A stretch of DNA of 64,000 nucleotides from Bufo bufo (GCF_905171765.1 NC_053390.1:587414471-587478470); one strand, 5' to 3'; shown: positions 41,833 through 54,290, counted from the stretch's first letter. Made by a program: numbers and translations. Notes: a model not told the origin generated them from the letters alone.

Positions 41833-42359
41833 TGTCACGGATGGTGTTGCAGAAAACTGGAAGTTATAAATAAACATCCGACTGACTTGATCCCAAACTA
41901 AGGAACATATGGGTGAGCCCTATAAAAGCCCTAGAGCTCTCCCTGACTTCTTTTCCCATGCAAAGATCTTTATGATAGATAAGGGCATGCCCTCGTACCT
42001 AGACTGAGTGACACCTGAAAACCCTATAATAGTAAGGGGACACGACCACCGGCTCCCTGCACTTAATACGGAGGGAGTCAGGGTCACCTAGAATCAAGCC
42101 AGCGCGGAAACACAAATAAAGGAAAATACTTATCTGAGGAACCAGCAGTTGCAGCCTCTTGCAGTGAACACAATCCAGAAAGTAGTATAAACCGCAAAGT
42201 GAGGCAGTATGGGAGGGAATATAAAGGGAGGCAATCAGTGTAAATCGATGACAGCTGAGAGAAGGAAAAGAGATGACAAAGTGAAACCAAAACAAAGAAC
42301 ATCATGCAAGAGGTACAGAAGAACGTCTGCCACAGCTTCTCAGAGAGCTGGCGGTGACA
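41833..42359 (-). repeat. 3' LTR of Gypsy-2
   Basis: Starts tgtcacggatgg and ends gcggtgaca. It retains the gggagggaatataaaggg segment that the other LTR has lost. A C-run precedes the chromodomain end, acting as polypurine tract on the minus strand. Confidence 0.93.
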
Positions 42360-42889
42360 GTACCCCACCCTCTACGAGTGGACTCCGGACACTCAGAGCC
42401 CACCTTCTCAGGATGGGACCTATGGAAAGCCCTGATAAGACGAGTGGCCTTAATGTCCGCCACTGGGACCCACATCCTCGAGGTACTGGGGAGAACCGTG
42501 GATAATGCGAGAATCCACAATCCTAGAGACCTGAAATTCAAGATTACCATCAACAACAATCGGAGGAGAAGGCAAAGAGGAGGGTACAGTGGGTTGGACA
42601 TACAGTTTTAATAGGGACCTGTGAAAAACATTATGGATCTTCCAAGTCTGAGGAAGATCAAGACAGAAGGCAACGGGATTGATGACGGACAAGATCTTGT
42701 AAGGCCCAATAAACTTAGGACCCAACTTCCAGGAGGGAACCTTCAGTTTGATATTCTTTGTAGACAACCACACCAGATCACCCACATTCAGGTCCGGACC
42801 AGGCACACGTCTCTTATCCGCCACACGCTTATATCTCTCACTCATCCTCTTCAGATTACCCTGAATCTTTTGCCAAATAAATGACAAAG
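42360..42889 (-). pseudogene. Gypsy-2 pol end: integrase C-terminus and chromodomain
   Basis: The minus strand reads ERYKRVADKRRVPGPDLNVG, WLSTKNIKLKVPSWKLGPKF, VFHRSLLKLYVQP, FQVSRIVDSRI and MWVPVADIKATRLIRAF. A deletion removes the central part of the chromodomain. The solo LTR interrupts the frame at 42890. Confidence 0.88.
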
Positions 42890-43415
42890 TGTCACAACCA
42901 GACAGTTGAGAAGCTCTGACAGGAGCTTTCCAGATCCTCCTCCTTGAGTTTCTTTGTTTTGGTTAAGTTCCTTATCTCGTTAGTCTATCTCAGCTGTCAT
43001 GCAGTTGGACTGATTGCTTCCCTTTAAGTTCCTCCCTATGATGCATTAGGTTGCGGCTTATACAACTTCCTGGAGTGTGTGTGCTTGCTGTTTCTATTTC
43101 CCAGTCCTCTGCAAAATAAGTGCTGTTCCTTTATTTGAGATTTTCTGTCTGCTGGATTTTCAGGTGACCCTGACTCCCTCCGTGTCTAGTGTAGGGAGCC
43201 GGTGGTCGTGTCCCCTCACTATTGTAGGGTCTTCAGGTATTAGATAGCCGAGGTACGTGGATATGCGCCCATCCACCTTTGGGGTGTTTGCATAGGCTGA
43301 GCAATTAGGGAGAGTGCAGGTCTCATGTAGGGGTCTTCCTTTTGTTCCTTAGTTGTGGATCCAGTGAGTCATTATTGTATTGCATTGTCTTGTTTCCTGT
43401 ACACCATCCGTGACA
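42890..43415 (+). mobile_element. Solo LTR of a related Gypsy family, nested in Gypsy-2
   Basis: 526 bp with TG...CA ends (tgtcacaacc to catccgtgaca) and a perfect 5-bp duplication caaag at 42885-42889 and 43416-43420. Read on the plus strand it shares long blocks with the Gypsy-2 LTR read on the minus strand (ctcagctgtcat, gtgaccctgactccctccgt, gggagccggtggtcgtgtcc). It therefore belongs to a sister family in opposite orientation. It marks LTR-LTR recombination after a third Gypsy insertion. Confidence 0.93.
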
Positions 43416-46094
43416 CAAAGACGAGGAAAATCTCTCCTCATCAGGTAAACCAGAAGACCCCTCTCCAGAGAATGTCCCAAACTGCGGATGAAACCCATAT
43501 GCACCAAAAAATGGTGACTTATCAGAGGACTCCTGGCGACGGTTATTTAAAGCAAACTCAGCAAGGGACAAAAATGAACACCAATCCTCCTGATTCTCTG
43601 CCACAAAACAGCGCAGATATGTCTCCAGATTCTGATTGACGCGTTCGGTCTGGCTATTCGACTGTGGGTGAAAAGCAGAAGAGAACTAACCCCCAAGCGA
43701 GAACAGAAGGCCTTCCAGAATCTGGAAACAAACTGCGTGCCACTATCAGAAACTATGTCTGAAGGAATGCCATGCAATTTGACAATGTGATCAACAAATG
43801 CTTGCGCCAGCGTTTTAGCATTGGGTAACCCAGGAAAGGGAATGAAATGCGCCATTTTGCTAAAACGGTCCACTACTACCAGAATCACAGTCTTCCCCGA
43901 GGAACGAGGCAGGTCCGTAATGAAGTCCATGGACAGATGCGTCCAAGGACGGGAAGGAATGGGTAACGAGAGGAGAGAACCTGATGGCCGTGAATGAGGG
44001 ACCTTGGCACGAGCGCAGGTCTCGCAGGCTGCCACAAAACCCTCAACCGTCTTACGAAGAGCCGGCCACCAGAATCTCCGAGTAATGAGATCCACTGTGG
44101 CTCTACTCCCCTTGTGCCCAGCAAGGATAGTATCGTGGTGCTCCTTAAAAACCTTGTGTCGTAAAGCGAGAGGCACAGACAACCTCCCAGGAGGACAAAG
44201 ATCAGGAGCCTCTGCCTGGGCTGCCTGAACCTCTGCCTCCAAATCAGGATAAAGAGCAGAGACGACCACCCCTTCAGCCAAAATGGGACCCGGGTCATCA
44301 AAGTTCCCCCCTCCCGGAAAACAACGTGACAGGGCATCAGCCTTCACATTTTTAACCCCAGGGCGGAACGTGACAACAAAATTAAACCTAGAAAACAATA
44401 AAGACCATCCGGCCTGTCTTGGGTTCAGACGCTTGGCTGACTCCAAGTAGGCCAGATTCTTATGTTCGGTAAACACGGTAATAGGGTGTCTGGCTCCCTC
44501 TAGCCAATGCGCCATTCCTCAAAAGCTAATTTGATGGCCAACAACTCCTTATCTCCCACATTGTAATTTTTCTCTTCGGAGGAGAGTTTCCTTGAGAAAA
44601 AGGCACACGGTCGCCATTTGGCGGGAGAGGGACCCTGAGATAAGACCGCACCCACACCCACCTCAAAAGCATCCACCTCAACAAGGAAAGGCAGAGAGAC
44701 ATCAGGTTGTACCAAGATGGGAGCGGAAGCAAAACTCTCTTTGATACTAGAAAAGGCCTTAAGCGCATCTACCGACCAGGAGGAAAAATCTACCCCCTTT
44801 TTAGTCATATCAGTGAGTGGCTTAACAACAGAGGAATAATTCAAAATAAACTTGCTGTAATAATTGGCAAAACCCAAAAACCGCATCAGAGCCTGATTCT
44901 CAGGAAGCTCCCAATCAAGCACAGCGCGGATCTTCTCAGGGTCCATGCGAAAACCAGAAGCGGAGATAAGAAAACCCAGAAATTGAATTTCTGAAACCGC
45001 AAACACACATTTTTCCAGTTTAGCGTACAATTTATTCTCCCACAGAATGAGCAAGACCTGACGTAGGTGGTCCCTATGAGTTTTGAAATCAGGAGAAAAA
45101 ATCAAAATGTCATCTAGATACACCAGTACAAATTTCCCCATTAAATGATAAAAAAATGCTGTTCACAAAATGTTGGAAGACGGCTGGAGCATTCATCAAA
45201 CCAAAGGGCATAACCAAATTCTCGAAATGGCCCTCAGGGGTATTGAAGGCCGTCTTCCATTCTTTCCCTTCCCTGACCCTGACTAGGTTGTATGCCCCTC
45301 TTATATCCAACTTAGAAAAAACTTTAGCCCCAACAATCTGGTTAAACAGGTCCGGGATCAGAGGAAGCGGATAAGTTACAGTTCAGCTCCCTGAAATCCA
45401 GACATGGTCTTAAAGAACCATCTTTTTTCTTAACAAAAAAAATCGTACTCCCGGTGAGGGGGCAGCTCCTGGACACCACTCTCTGAAAACACATCCGAAA
45501 ATTCAGAGAGAAAAGATGGTTTAGTCTTGGTAGAAACCTCTGAAAGAGACGCCGTGAGGCAATTCTCTCTGCAAAAGTCACTCCAACCATTTATTTGCCT
45601 TGCTTGCCAATCAATGGTGGGGTTATGTTTAGTGAGCGAGGGTAGCCCCAACACTAGAAGAGTAGGTAATCCGCTTAGGACGAAACATGACATATCCTAA
45701 ACATGAGCATCACCCACAGTCAAACGGATATTGTGAACTATGCCCTTTAACGATTTTTGAGACAGTGGAGCGGAATCGATAGCAAAAACAGGTATATCCT
45801 TTCCCAAAGTGCATACCTGGAAACCATGTGTTATAGCAAATTGATTATCAATGAGATTGACAGCTGCTCCACTATCTACAAAAATCTCACAAACAATGTT
45901 CTTGCTATCTAGCGCCACCCTGGCAGGTAGGAGAAAACGGGAACTACAAGCAAACGGCAAACCTTCAATTTCTGCATCAACCCTGCCAATAATAACAGAT
46001 GGAAAGTTTTTAGAGGGTTTTTTTCATTTTGTTTCTTTATTACCCTCATAAAACTCCCTGAATCTCCTAGAGGGGCAAACATTTGCCAAATGAT
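43416..46094 (-). pseudogene. Gypsy-2 pol: protease, reverse transcriptase, RNase H, integrase
   Basis: Segments: protease IFVDSGAAVNLIDNQF (about 45870), ELPPHREYD then FFVKKKDGSLRPCLDFREL (about 57 codons missing between them), [24 protein letters not shown] (45115), VEVDAFEVGVGAVLSQ, FTEHKNLAYL (RNase H Asp changed to Glu), LAGHKGSRATVDL with CETCARAK, MDFITDLP and IVSDSGTQF. Further frame breaks lie near 44515, 43690 and 45375. Inactive. Confidence 0.9.
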
Positions 46095-47319
46095 TTATAC
46101 CTCCACAACAGAAACAAACCCTCCTCTGAGATCTGAATCTTCTACTATCAGAGGCAAGAAAACCCAGCTGCATGGCCTCCTCCTCAGAGGGGATTGAGAG
46201 AGGCTGAGGCCCCTGCGCACTGAATGAGACCGTCCCACTGTCCTTGAGCTGAATATGACAGGAAGGAGTGATCTCTCCTCTCTCTCTCTAAGACGCCTGT
46301 CAATACGAACAGCTCGAGACATGGCAGACTCCAAGGAGGCAGGTCTCTCATTAAAGGCAAATGCATCTTTCAATCCCTCCGAAAGACCATGGCAAAATTG
46401 ACTTTGGAGTGCAGCATCATTCCAACCAGTATCAGCTGCCCATCTCCGAAATTCTGAACAATATATCTCTGCGGACTGTTTACCCTGGCATAAAAGATGC
46501 AGTCTAGATTCAGCCAGAGCAATACGATCTCGGTCATCATATATCTGCCCCAGGGCCACAAAAAATTCATCCACCGATCGGAGGGGCCATGCCCCCACCG
46601 GCAGCGAAAAGGCCCAAGACTGAGCGTTATCCCTGAGCAGCGAGATGATGATCCCCACCCTCTGCTCCTCATCACCAGAGGAATGGGGAAGTAGGCGAAA
46701 ATGGAGTTTGCAAGCCTCTCTAAAATGAACAAAATTCTGACTACCCCCGGAGAACGTATCCGGAAGCGAGATCTTAGGCTCGGAACAAACTCTATGAACG
46801 CAAGCAGAAGCGGTCACCTGAAACTGAGAATGCAGAAAAACAAGACACGTCCCACGGCGCAAATTACCGTCAACCAGTCACCAGGGTCAAGATACTGGTA
46901 TCGCTGCAATAAAAGATTCTTTCTTGACCCTGGTGACTGGTTGATGGTAATTCGCGCCGTGGGACGTGTCTTGTTTTTCTGCATTATCATCTCCTTGGAG
47001 GCTCCAGGCTTCTCCATTGAAGATCGCTCGTGGTCCCGTGGCTGCAGACCGCCATATCCAGACGTCCAGGCTTGTTTGATTTACCCACAATAGTGTTGTG
47101 CCTATACTTGCACAACCACACAAGGTGAGCCTTGCTAGTTCTTTCTGTTCACAATTGTACACCCACAGAATTACCCTATGGTGCGCCCATTTGTTTTTTT
47201 ACAGTTTTAAACCAGCCTGTTATATTACAACCTGAAACTGAGACACAGTTTTACGGAGATATGCTACCTCCAGTGAAAGACCCTGCATGCGGTCAATCAA
47301 GGCTGAAACCGGATCCATG
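46095..47319 (-). pseudogene. Gypsy-2 gag, split by a 401-bp insertion
   Basis: The start MDPVSALIDRMQGLSLEV lies at 47319-47266. After the insertion (46829-47229) the capsid region follows (FVHFREACKLHFRLLPHSSG, EIYCSEFRRWAADTGWNDAA, QFCHGLSEGLKD), then frame-shifted sequence and a knuckle (CCGGINHLANVCPS) at about 46115-46075. Confidence 0.88.
46829..47229. mobile_element. 401-bp foldback retro-insertion with 13-bp TSD
   Basis: The duplication acctgaaactgag is perfect at 46816-46828 and 47230-47242. One end is a palindrome: arms 46829-46892 and 46922-46985 (64 bp, a few mismatches) around a 29-nt loop that contains gcaataaaagattc. The rest (46986-47229) has no ORF. A long irregular TSD and inverted terminal segment fit a target-primed retroelement with 5' inversion, possibly a short Penelope-like copy. 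The insertion at 56127-56422 has the same architecture. Confidence 0.8.
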
Positions 47320-47345
47320 CTTAAGACGGTTATGTCGGTTTATAA

Positions 47346-47828
47346 TGTCACGGATGGTGTTGCAGAAAACTGGAAGTTATAAATAAACATCCGACTGACT
47401 TGATCCCAAACTAAGGAACATATGGGTGATCCCTATAAAACCCCTAGAGCTCTCCCTGACTGCTTTGCCCATGCAAAGATCTTTATGATAGATAATGGCA
47501 TGCCCTCGTACCTAGACTGAGTGACACCTGAAAACCCTATAATAGTGAGGGATCACGACCACCGGCTCCCTGCACTTAATACGGAGGGAGTCAGGGTCAC
47601 CTAGAATCAAGCCAGCACAGAAACACAAATAAAGGAAAAGACTTATCTGAGGAACCAGCAGTTGCAGCCTCTTGCAGTGAACACAATCCAGGAAGTAGTA
47701 TAAACCGCAAAGTGAGGCAGTAGCTGGGAGAAGGAAAAGAGATGACAAAGTGAAACCAAAACAAAGAACATCATGCAAGAGGTACAGAAGAACGTCTGCC
47801 ACAGCTTCTAAGAGAGCTGGCGGTGACA
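47346..47828 (-). repeat. 5' LTR of Gypsy-2
   Basis: Matches 41833-42359 apart from a 44-bp net deletion near 47715 and scattered substitutions. Confidence 0.93.
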
Positions 47829-48310
47829 ATCTCCAATCAGACTGTACAAAATGGGAAGATTATCTCACAGTGGATGTCACAGGTGTCATAAAGCAGGGGC
47901 AGACTTCTGGCATCTGATATGGGATTGTGGTCATTTGCAAACCTTTTGAAGGAGTGTGGTAGATGTCCTGTCTGCAATGGTTCCTGCCTCGATACCAGTA
48001 TGCCCCAAAATTTGTATCCTCTGAGTGTTGGATAAGGAGCAGTGGACGCACCATCAGAGAGTGTTTCTGGGGGAAGCCCTGTTCCTAGCTAGGAAAGCGG
48101 TAGCTTTGAGGTGGGTGGCTGACACGACACCTACAATTAGTCAGTGGAAAGCACTGGTCAACCATGCTATCTCCATGGAAAAAGTGTTTTATATACATAG
48201 GAAGTGCCCGCAGAAGTTCCAAAAAGTATGGGGGGAGTGGTGCTCTTCTCCGCAGACCCTACACCCTCTACATATACACTCTGTGTCGGGGGAGCTCAGA
48301 CCGTAGTATT
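47829..48310 (+). pseudogene. L1/Tx1-like ORF2 C-terminus
   Basis: Resumes after Gypsy-2 with CHRCHKAGADFWHLIWDCGH (the C-terminal Cys/His motif of L1-clade ORF2), then VFLGEALFLARKAVALRW and TISQWKALVNHAISMEKVFY. The region to 48528 is 3' UTR. Confidence 0.8.
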
Positions 48311-49582
48311 TCTCATGCTCCGGATGCTCTTTGAATATCGGGCCCTGAAACAGGCCTCACTGTAACGTTTGATGTGATGGATTCATGTATTATGTACCCA
48401 CCTATCACTCATATGTTATTGTATAGCATGATATGAAGCTTGGAACTCCCCTGCGTGGGATGTGACAGCTTTGCAATGTTATGTCTCATGCCTCTTGTTA
48501 AACTTCAATAAAACGAGTTTAAAAAAAACAAAGCAAGGGTTAACAGCCAAACAAAACTCTATATTTATTGCCCTGATTCTATAGTTTATGGAAACACCCC
48601 ATATGTGGTCATAAACTGCTGTACGGGCACACGGCAGGACGCAGAAGGAAAGGAACACCATATGTTTTTTTTAAGGTAGATTTCACTGGGATTTTAACTA
48701 GCCATGTCACATTTGAAGACCCCCTGAATCACCCCAAGAGTAGAAACTCCAAAAAAGTGACCCAATCTTGGAAACTACGGGATACGGTGGCAGATTGGTG
48801 GTACTATTTTAGGGTACCGATGATTTTTGGTTGCTCTATATTACACTTTTTGTGAGGCAAGGTAACAAAAAATAGCTGTTTTGGCACTGTTTTTATTTTT
48901 TGTTATTTACAATGTTCATCTGACAGGTTAGATCATTGTTACAGGCGCGACAATACCAAGTATGACAACTTTTTTGGTGTTTGTTTCTGTTTTATATAAT
49001 AAAGCATTTTTGAAAAAAAAAATTTTTTGTGTCTCCATATTCTGAAAGTCATAGTTTTTTATTTTATTTCTAGGTAGACTGTCTTATGTAGGGCGACTGT
49101 CTTTTTCGGTATGAGATGATGGTTTGATTGGTACTATTTTAGGGTGCATATGACTTTTTAATCGCTTGGTATTTCACTTTTTGTGATGTAAGGTGACAAA
49201 AAATTGCTTTTTTGACACCGTTTTATTTTATTTTTTGCGGTGTTCACCTGAGAGGTTAGGTCATGTGATACTTTTATAGAGCAGGTCGTTATGGACGTGG
49301 CAATACCTAATATGTATAAATTTTTTATTTATTTAAGTTTTACACAATAGCAGCATTTTTAAAACAAAAAAAATCATGTTTTAGTGTCTCCATATTCTGA
49401 GAGCCATAGTTTTTTTTTTTTTTTTTGGGAAATTGTCTTAGGTAGGGTATAATTTTTGCGGGATGAGGTGACTGTTAGATTGGTACTTTTTTGGGGTGCA
49501 TATGACTTTTTGATCCCTGGCTACAAATTTTTTTGTGATGTAAGTTGACAAAAAAATTGCTTTTTGACACCGTTTTAATATA

Positions 49583-51213
49583 CAGTTGCAAGAAAAAGTA
49601 TGTGAACCCTTTGGAATGATATGGATTTCTGCACAAATTGATCATAAAATGTGATCTGATCTTCATCTAAGTCACAACAATAGACAATCACAGTCTGCCT
49701 AAACTAATAACACACAAAGAATTAAATGTTACCATGTTTTTATTGAACACACCATGTAAACATTCACAGTGCAGGTGGAAAAAGTATGTGAACCCCTAGA
49801 CTAATGACATCTCCAAGAGCTAATTGGAGTGAGGTGTCAGCCAACTGGAGTCCAATCAATGAGATGAGATTGGAGGTGTTGGTTACAGCTGCCCTGCCCT
49901 ATAAAAAACACACACCAGTTCTGGGTTTGCTTTTCACAAGAAGCATTGCCTGTTATGAATGATGCCTCGCACAAAAGAGCTCTCAGAAGACCTACGATTA
50001 AGAATTGTTGACTTGGATAAAGCTGGAAAGGGTTATAAAAGTATCTCCAAAAGCCTTGCTGTTCATCAGTCCACGGTAAGACAACTGTCTATAAATGGAG
50101 AAAGTTCAGCACTGCTGCTACTCTCCCTAGGAATGTCCGTCCTGTAAAGATGACTGCAAGAGCACAGTGCAGACTGCTCAATGAGGTGAAGAAGAATCCT
50201 AGAGTGTCAGCTAAAGACTTACAAAAGTCTCTGGCATATGCTAACATCCCTGTTAGCGAATCTAAGATACGTAAAACACTAAACAAGAATGTATTTCATG
50301 GGAGGATACCACAGAGTAAGCCACTGCTGTCCAAAAAAAACATTGCTGCACGTTTACAGTTTGCACAAGAGCACCTGGATGTTCCACAGCAGTACTGGCA
50401 AAATATTCTGTGGACAGATGAAACCAAAGTTGAGTTGTTTGGAAGAAACACACAACACTATGTGTGGAGAAAAAGAGGCACAGCACACCAACATCAAAAC
50501 CTCATCCCAACTGTGAAGTATGGTGGTGGGGGCATCATGGTTTGGGGCTGCTTTGCTGCGTCAGGGCCTGGACGGATTGCTATCATCGAAAGAAAAATTA
50601 ATTCCCAAGTTTATCAAGGCATTTTGCAGGAGAACTAAAGGCCATCTGTCCACCAGCTGAAGCTCAACAGAAGATGGGTGTTGCAACAGGACAACGACCC
50701 AAAGCATAGAAGTAAATCAACAACAGAATGGCTTAAACAGAAGAAAATACGCCTTCTGGAGTGGCCCAGTCAGAGTACTGACCTCAACCCGATTGAGATG
50801 CTGTGGCATGACCTCAAGAAAGCGATTCACACCAGACATCCCAAGAATATTGCTGAACTGAAACAGTTCTGTAAAGAGGAATGGTCAAGAATTACTCCTG
50901 ACCATTGTGCACGTCTGATCTGCAACTACAGGAAACATTTGGTTGAAGTTATTGCTGCCAAAGGAGGTTCAACCAGTTATTAAATCCAAGGGATTTCACA
51001 TACTTCACATACTTTTTCTACCTGCACTGTGAATGTTTACATGGTGTGTTCAATAAAAACATGGTAACATGTAATTCTTTGTGTGTTATTAGTTTACGCA
51101 GACTGTGATTGTCTATTGTTGTGACTTAGATGAAGATAGGATCACATTTTATGACCAATTTGTGCAGAAATCCATATCATTCCAAAGGGTTCACATACCT
51201 TTTATTGCAACTG
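49583..51213 (+). mobile_element. Tc1-family element (DD34E), 1631 bp, inactive
   Basis: Begins CAGTTGCAAGAAAAAGTATG and ends with the complement (cttttattgcaactg), flanked by TA at 49581-49582 and 51214-51215. Long terminal repeats of about 230 bp contain a second gtgaaccc block (about 49780; 51000), giving IR/DR-type ends. Confidence 0.93.
49959..50983 (+). pseudogene. Tc1 transposase, DD34E, frameshifted
   Basis: N-terminal helix-turn-helix ([37 protein letters not shown]) breaks near 50085. The second frame (50150-50638) carries SAKDLQKSL and D1 in ILWTDETKVELFG, then a GGGGIMVWG loop, and stops at TAA 50636. The third (50678-50983) carries D2 in QDNDPKHRS and E in DLNPIEMLW, 34 residues apart. 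All catalytic residues are present but the gene cannot make one protein. Confidence 0.9.
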
Positions 51214-52015
51214 TATATTTTTTTTTTACGGTGTTCACCTGAGGGGTTAAATCATGTGATGTTTTATAGAGAAGGATTTTACGCAAGCAGCGACACCTAA
51301 TGTGTATACTTTTTTATTTATTTAAGTTTTACACAATCACAGCATTTTTGAAACAAAAAAAAAATCATGTTTTAGGGTCTCCATATTATGAGAGCCATAG
51401 TTTTTTTATATTTTGGGCAATTGTCTTAGGTAGGATCTCATTTTTTGCGGGATGAGATGAAGGATTGATTAGTACAATTTTGGGGTGCGTATTACTTTCT
51501 GATCGATTGCTATTATACTTTTTGTGATGTAAGGTGAAAAAAATATGGCTTTTTTTACACAGTTTTGCTTTCTTTATTTTTTTTTACGTTGTTCATCTGA
51601 GGGGTTAGGTCATGTGGTATTTTTATAGAGCAGGATGTTATGGACGTGGCAATACCTAATATATATACTTTTAAAAATTATTTTTTACATTTAACACAAT
51701 AAAAGCATTTTTTTAAACAAAAAAAATCATGTTTTAGTGTCTCTATAGTTTAAGAGCCATAGTTTTTGTATTTTTTGGGCTATTGTCCTATGTAGGGGCT
51801 CATTTTTTGCGGGATATGGTGACGGTTAGATTGGTGCTATTTTTGGTGGCATACTCCTTTTTGATCGCTTAGTGTTGCACTTTTAGTGATGTAAGGTGAC
51901 AAGGTGGATCATGTGATATATTTATAGAGCGGATCGTTCTATTTTTTATTATAAAATCAGGGGAAAGGGGCGTTTTTTTATTTTATAAGTTGAAACTTTA
52001 TTTTTTTTATTGAAA

Positions 52016-52300
52016 ACGCTTTTTTAACTTTTTTTAAAAAAAAGTTTATTGTCGGCGGATACAGCAGGGGCCCGGCTACCAGGGACTGCCGGACCCTTGC
52101 AGTGATCAGGCAGGCGCAGCTCCTGCACCCGCCCGATCAGCCCGCAGTGCATGTACGGCGGAATGCGTTCTGGCACAGCATCCCCCACCGTACATGCACA
52201 GCGTTTTGCGTTAATCTGCACTAAATTGCTAAAACTTGTTAGAGACCCAAAAGTCCTTTTAAGGACTACAGTTGTATCTGGCAAGCGCTAAATAGCTTGC
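52016..52300. other. GC-rich end of the T-rich repeat element, with hairpin; no gene
   Basis: tgcatgtacggcgg (52149) and ccaccgtacatgca (52186) form a hairpin. The sequence looks like the terminus of the T-rich family and abuts the hAT-E array. Confidence 0.5.
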
Positions 52301-52309
52301 AATTGTTTG

Positions 52310-54290
52310 GCCTCTGCAGACAGAGACATTATCTGCGCTACATCTCCTGTGTAACATGTGCGCAGCCTAAAAATATCTGTGACATCCAGTGTACTTTTCC
52401 CGTAGACGGTGTCCGCTGCGGACAGTTACATTACCTGCGCTATATCTTCTGTATAACGATTGCGTATCCGAAATACCAGTGATATTCAGTCAAATTTTTT
52501 TTGCTGCTGGTGGCAGCGACATTACCTGCGCTACATCTGCAGTATAACGTTAGCGCATCCGAAATATCAGTGACATTCAGTGTAATTTTTATCGTCGCTG
52601 GTGACAGCGACATTATCTGCGCTACATCTCCTGTGTAACGCGTGCGCAGCCTACTAATATTTGTGACATGAAGTGTACTTTTTCCGTAGACGGTGTCCGC
52701 TGCGGACAGTTACATTACCCGTGCTACATCTCTTGTATAACGTTTGCGTATCCGAAATATCAGTGACATTCAGTCAAATTTTTTTGCTGCTGGTGGCAGC
52801 GACATTACCTGCGCTACATAACGTTAGCACATCCGAAATATCAGTGACATTCAGTGTCATTTTTTTTCGCCACTAGTGACAGCGACATTATCTGCGCTAC
52901 ATCTCCTGTGTAATGTGTGCGCAGCCAAAAAATATCTGTGACATCCAGTGTACTTTTTCTGTAGATGGTGTCTGCTGCGGACAGTTACTTTACCTGCGCT
53001 ACATCTCCTGAATAACATTTGCGTATCTGAAATATCAGTGACATTCATTCGAATTTTTTTGCTGCTGGTGGCACCGAAATTACCTGCGCTACATCTCCAG
53101 TATAACGTTAGCGCATCCTAAATATCAGTGACATTCAGTGTCATTTTTTTGCTCCGCAGGTGACAGCAACATTATCTGCGCTACATCTCCTGTGTAACGT
53201 GTGCTCAGCCTAAAAATATCTGTGACATCCAGTGTACTTTTTCGGTAGACGGTGTCCGCTGCGGACAGTTACATTACCTGCGCTACATCTCCTGTATAAC
53301 GTTTGCGTATACGAAATATCAGTGACATTCAGTAAATTTTTTTTGCTGCTGGTGGCAGTGACATTACCTGCACTACATCTCCTGTGTAACGTGTGCGCAG
53401 CCTACAAATATCTGTGACATCAAGTGCACTTTTTCCGTAGACGGTGTCCGCTGTGGACAGTTACATTACCTGTGCTACATCTCTTGTATAACGTTTGCAT
53501 ATCCGAAATATCAGTGACATTCAGTCTAATTTTTTTGCTGCTGGTGGCAGTGACATTACCTGCGCTACATAACGTTAGCACATCCGAAAAATCAGTGACA
53601 TTCAGTGTCATTTTTTTGCTCCGCTGGTGACAGCAACATTATCTGCGCTACATCTCCTGTGTAACGTGTGCTCAGCCTAAAAATATCTGTGACATCCAGT
53701 GTACTTTTTCTGTAGACGGTGTCCGCTGCGGACAGTTACATTACCTGCGCTACATCTCCTGTATAACTTTTGCGTATACGAAATATCAGTGACATTCAGT
53801 CAAATTTTTTTGCTGCTGGTGGCAGTGACATTACCTGCGCTACATCTCCTGTATAATGTTTGCCCATCCTAAATATTAGTGACATTAATTCAGTGTAATT
53901 TTTTATTAGGCGGTGGTGACAGTGAGTGACATTACTTGCGCTATACCTCCTGTTTTACGTTTGCCCATCCTAAATATTAGTGACATTAATTCAGTGTAAA
54001 TTTTTATTAGCCGCTGGTGACAGCGACATTACTTGCGCTACATCTCCTGTATAACGTTTGCCCATCCTAAATATTAGTGACATTAATTCAGTGTAATTTT
54101 TTATTAGGCGCTGGTGACAGACATTACTTGCGCTATACCTCCTGTTTAATGTGTGCGCATCCTAAATATCAGTGACATTCATTCAGTGTAATTTTTTATT
54201 AGGCGGTGGTGACAGCGACATTACTTGTGCTACATCTCCTGTTTAACGTGTGCGCATCCTAAAAATATCTGACATTCTGTGTACTTTATT
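52310..54290 (+). repeat. About 95-bp monomers in roughly 280-bp higher-order units, 5' flank of hAT-E
   Basis: The word gacattacctgcgctacatc, followed by tcctgtataacg, recurs about 20 times. Variants alternate regularly (gtagacggtgtccgctgcgg; gctgctggtggcag; cgctggtgacagcg), so copies with acattatctgcgctac fall at 52325, 52609, 52884 and 53168. The last copies (53850-54250) switch to a ttcagtgtaattttttatta type. Confidence 0.88.

Larger units (their letters stand above)
41833..47828 (-). mobile_element. Gypsy-2: older Ty3/Gypsy chromovirus related to Gypsy-1, 5996 bp
   Basis: LTRs at 41833-42359 (527 bp) and 47346-47828 (483 bp, with a 44-bp net internal deletion). The 5-bp duplication atctc lies at 41828-41832 and 47829-47833. 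Gag and Pol on the minus strand are clearly homologous to Gypsy-1 but carry deletions, stops and two later insertions (solo LTR 42890-43415 and foldback element 46829-47229). Confidence 0.95.
39727..48528 (+). mobile_element. L1/Tx1-like LINE fragment, split by Gypsy-2
   Basis: The RT and C-terminal part lie at 39727-41832, and the zinc-knuckle end and 3' UTR lie at 47829-48528, where aataaaacg and a short A-rich tail end it. Joining the two sides across the Gypsy-2 TSD keeps the reading direction and protein order. The 5' half with ORF1 and endonuclease is missing, and the fragment abuts the CR1 3' end. Confidence 0.82.
48540..52015. repeat. T-rich tandem repeat family, about 250-290-bp units, split by a Tc1
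   Basis: Units contain ggtgttcacctgagaggtta, tcatgtgat, tttatagagcag, gttatggacgtggcaatacc, catgttttagtgtctccata, agagccatagttttt and ttttttgcgggatgag. They recur at about 48900, 49240, 51230, 51590 and 51890. The same family is at 20520-21330. No coding sequence. Confidence 0.8.
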
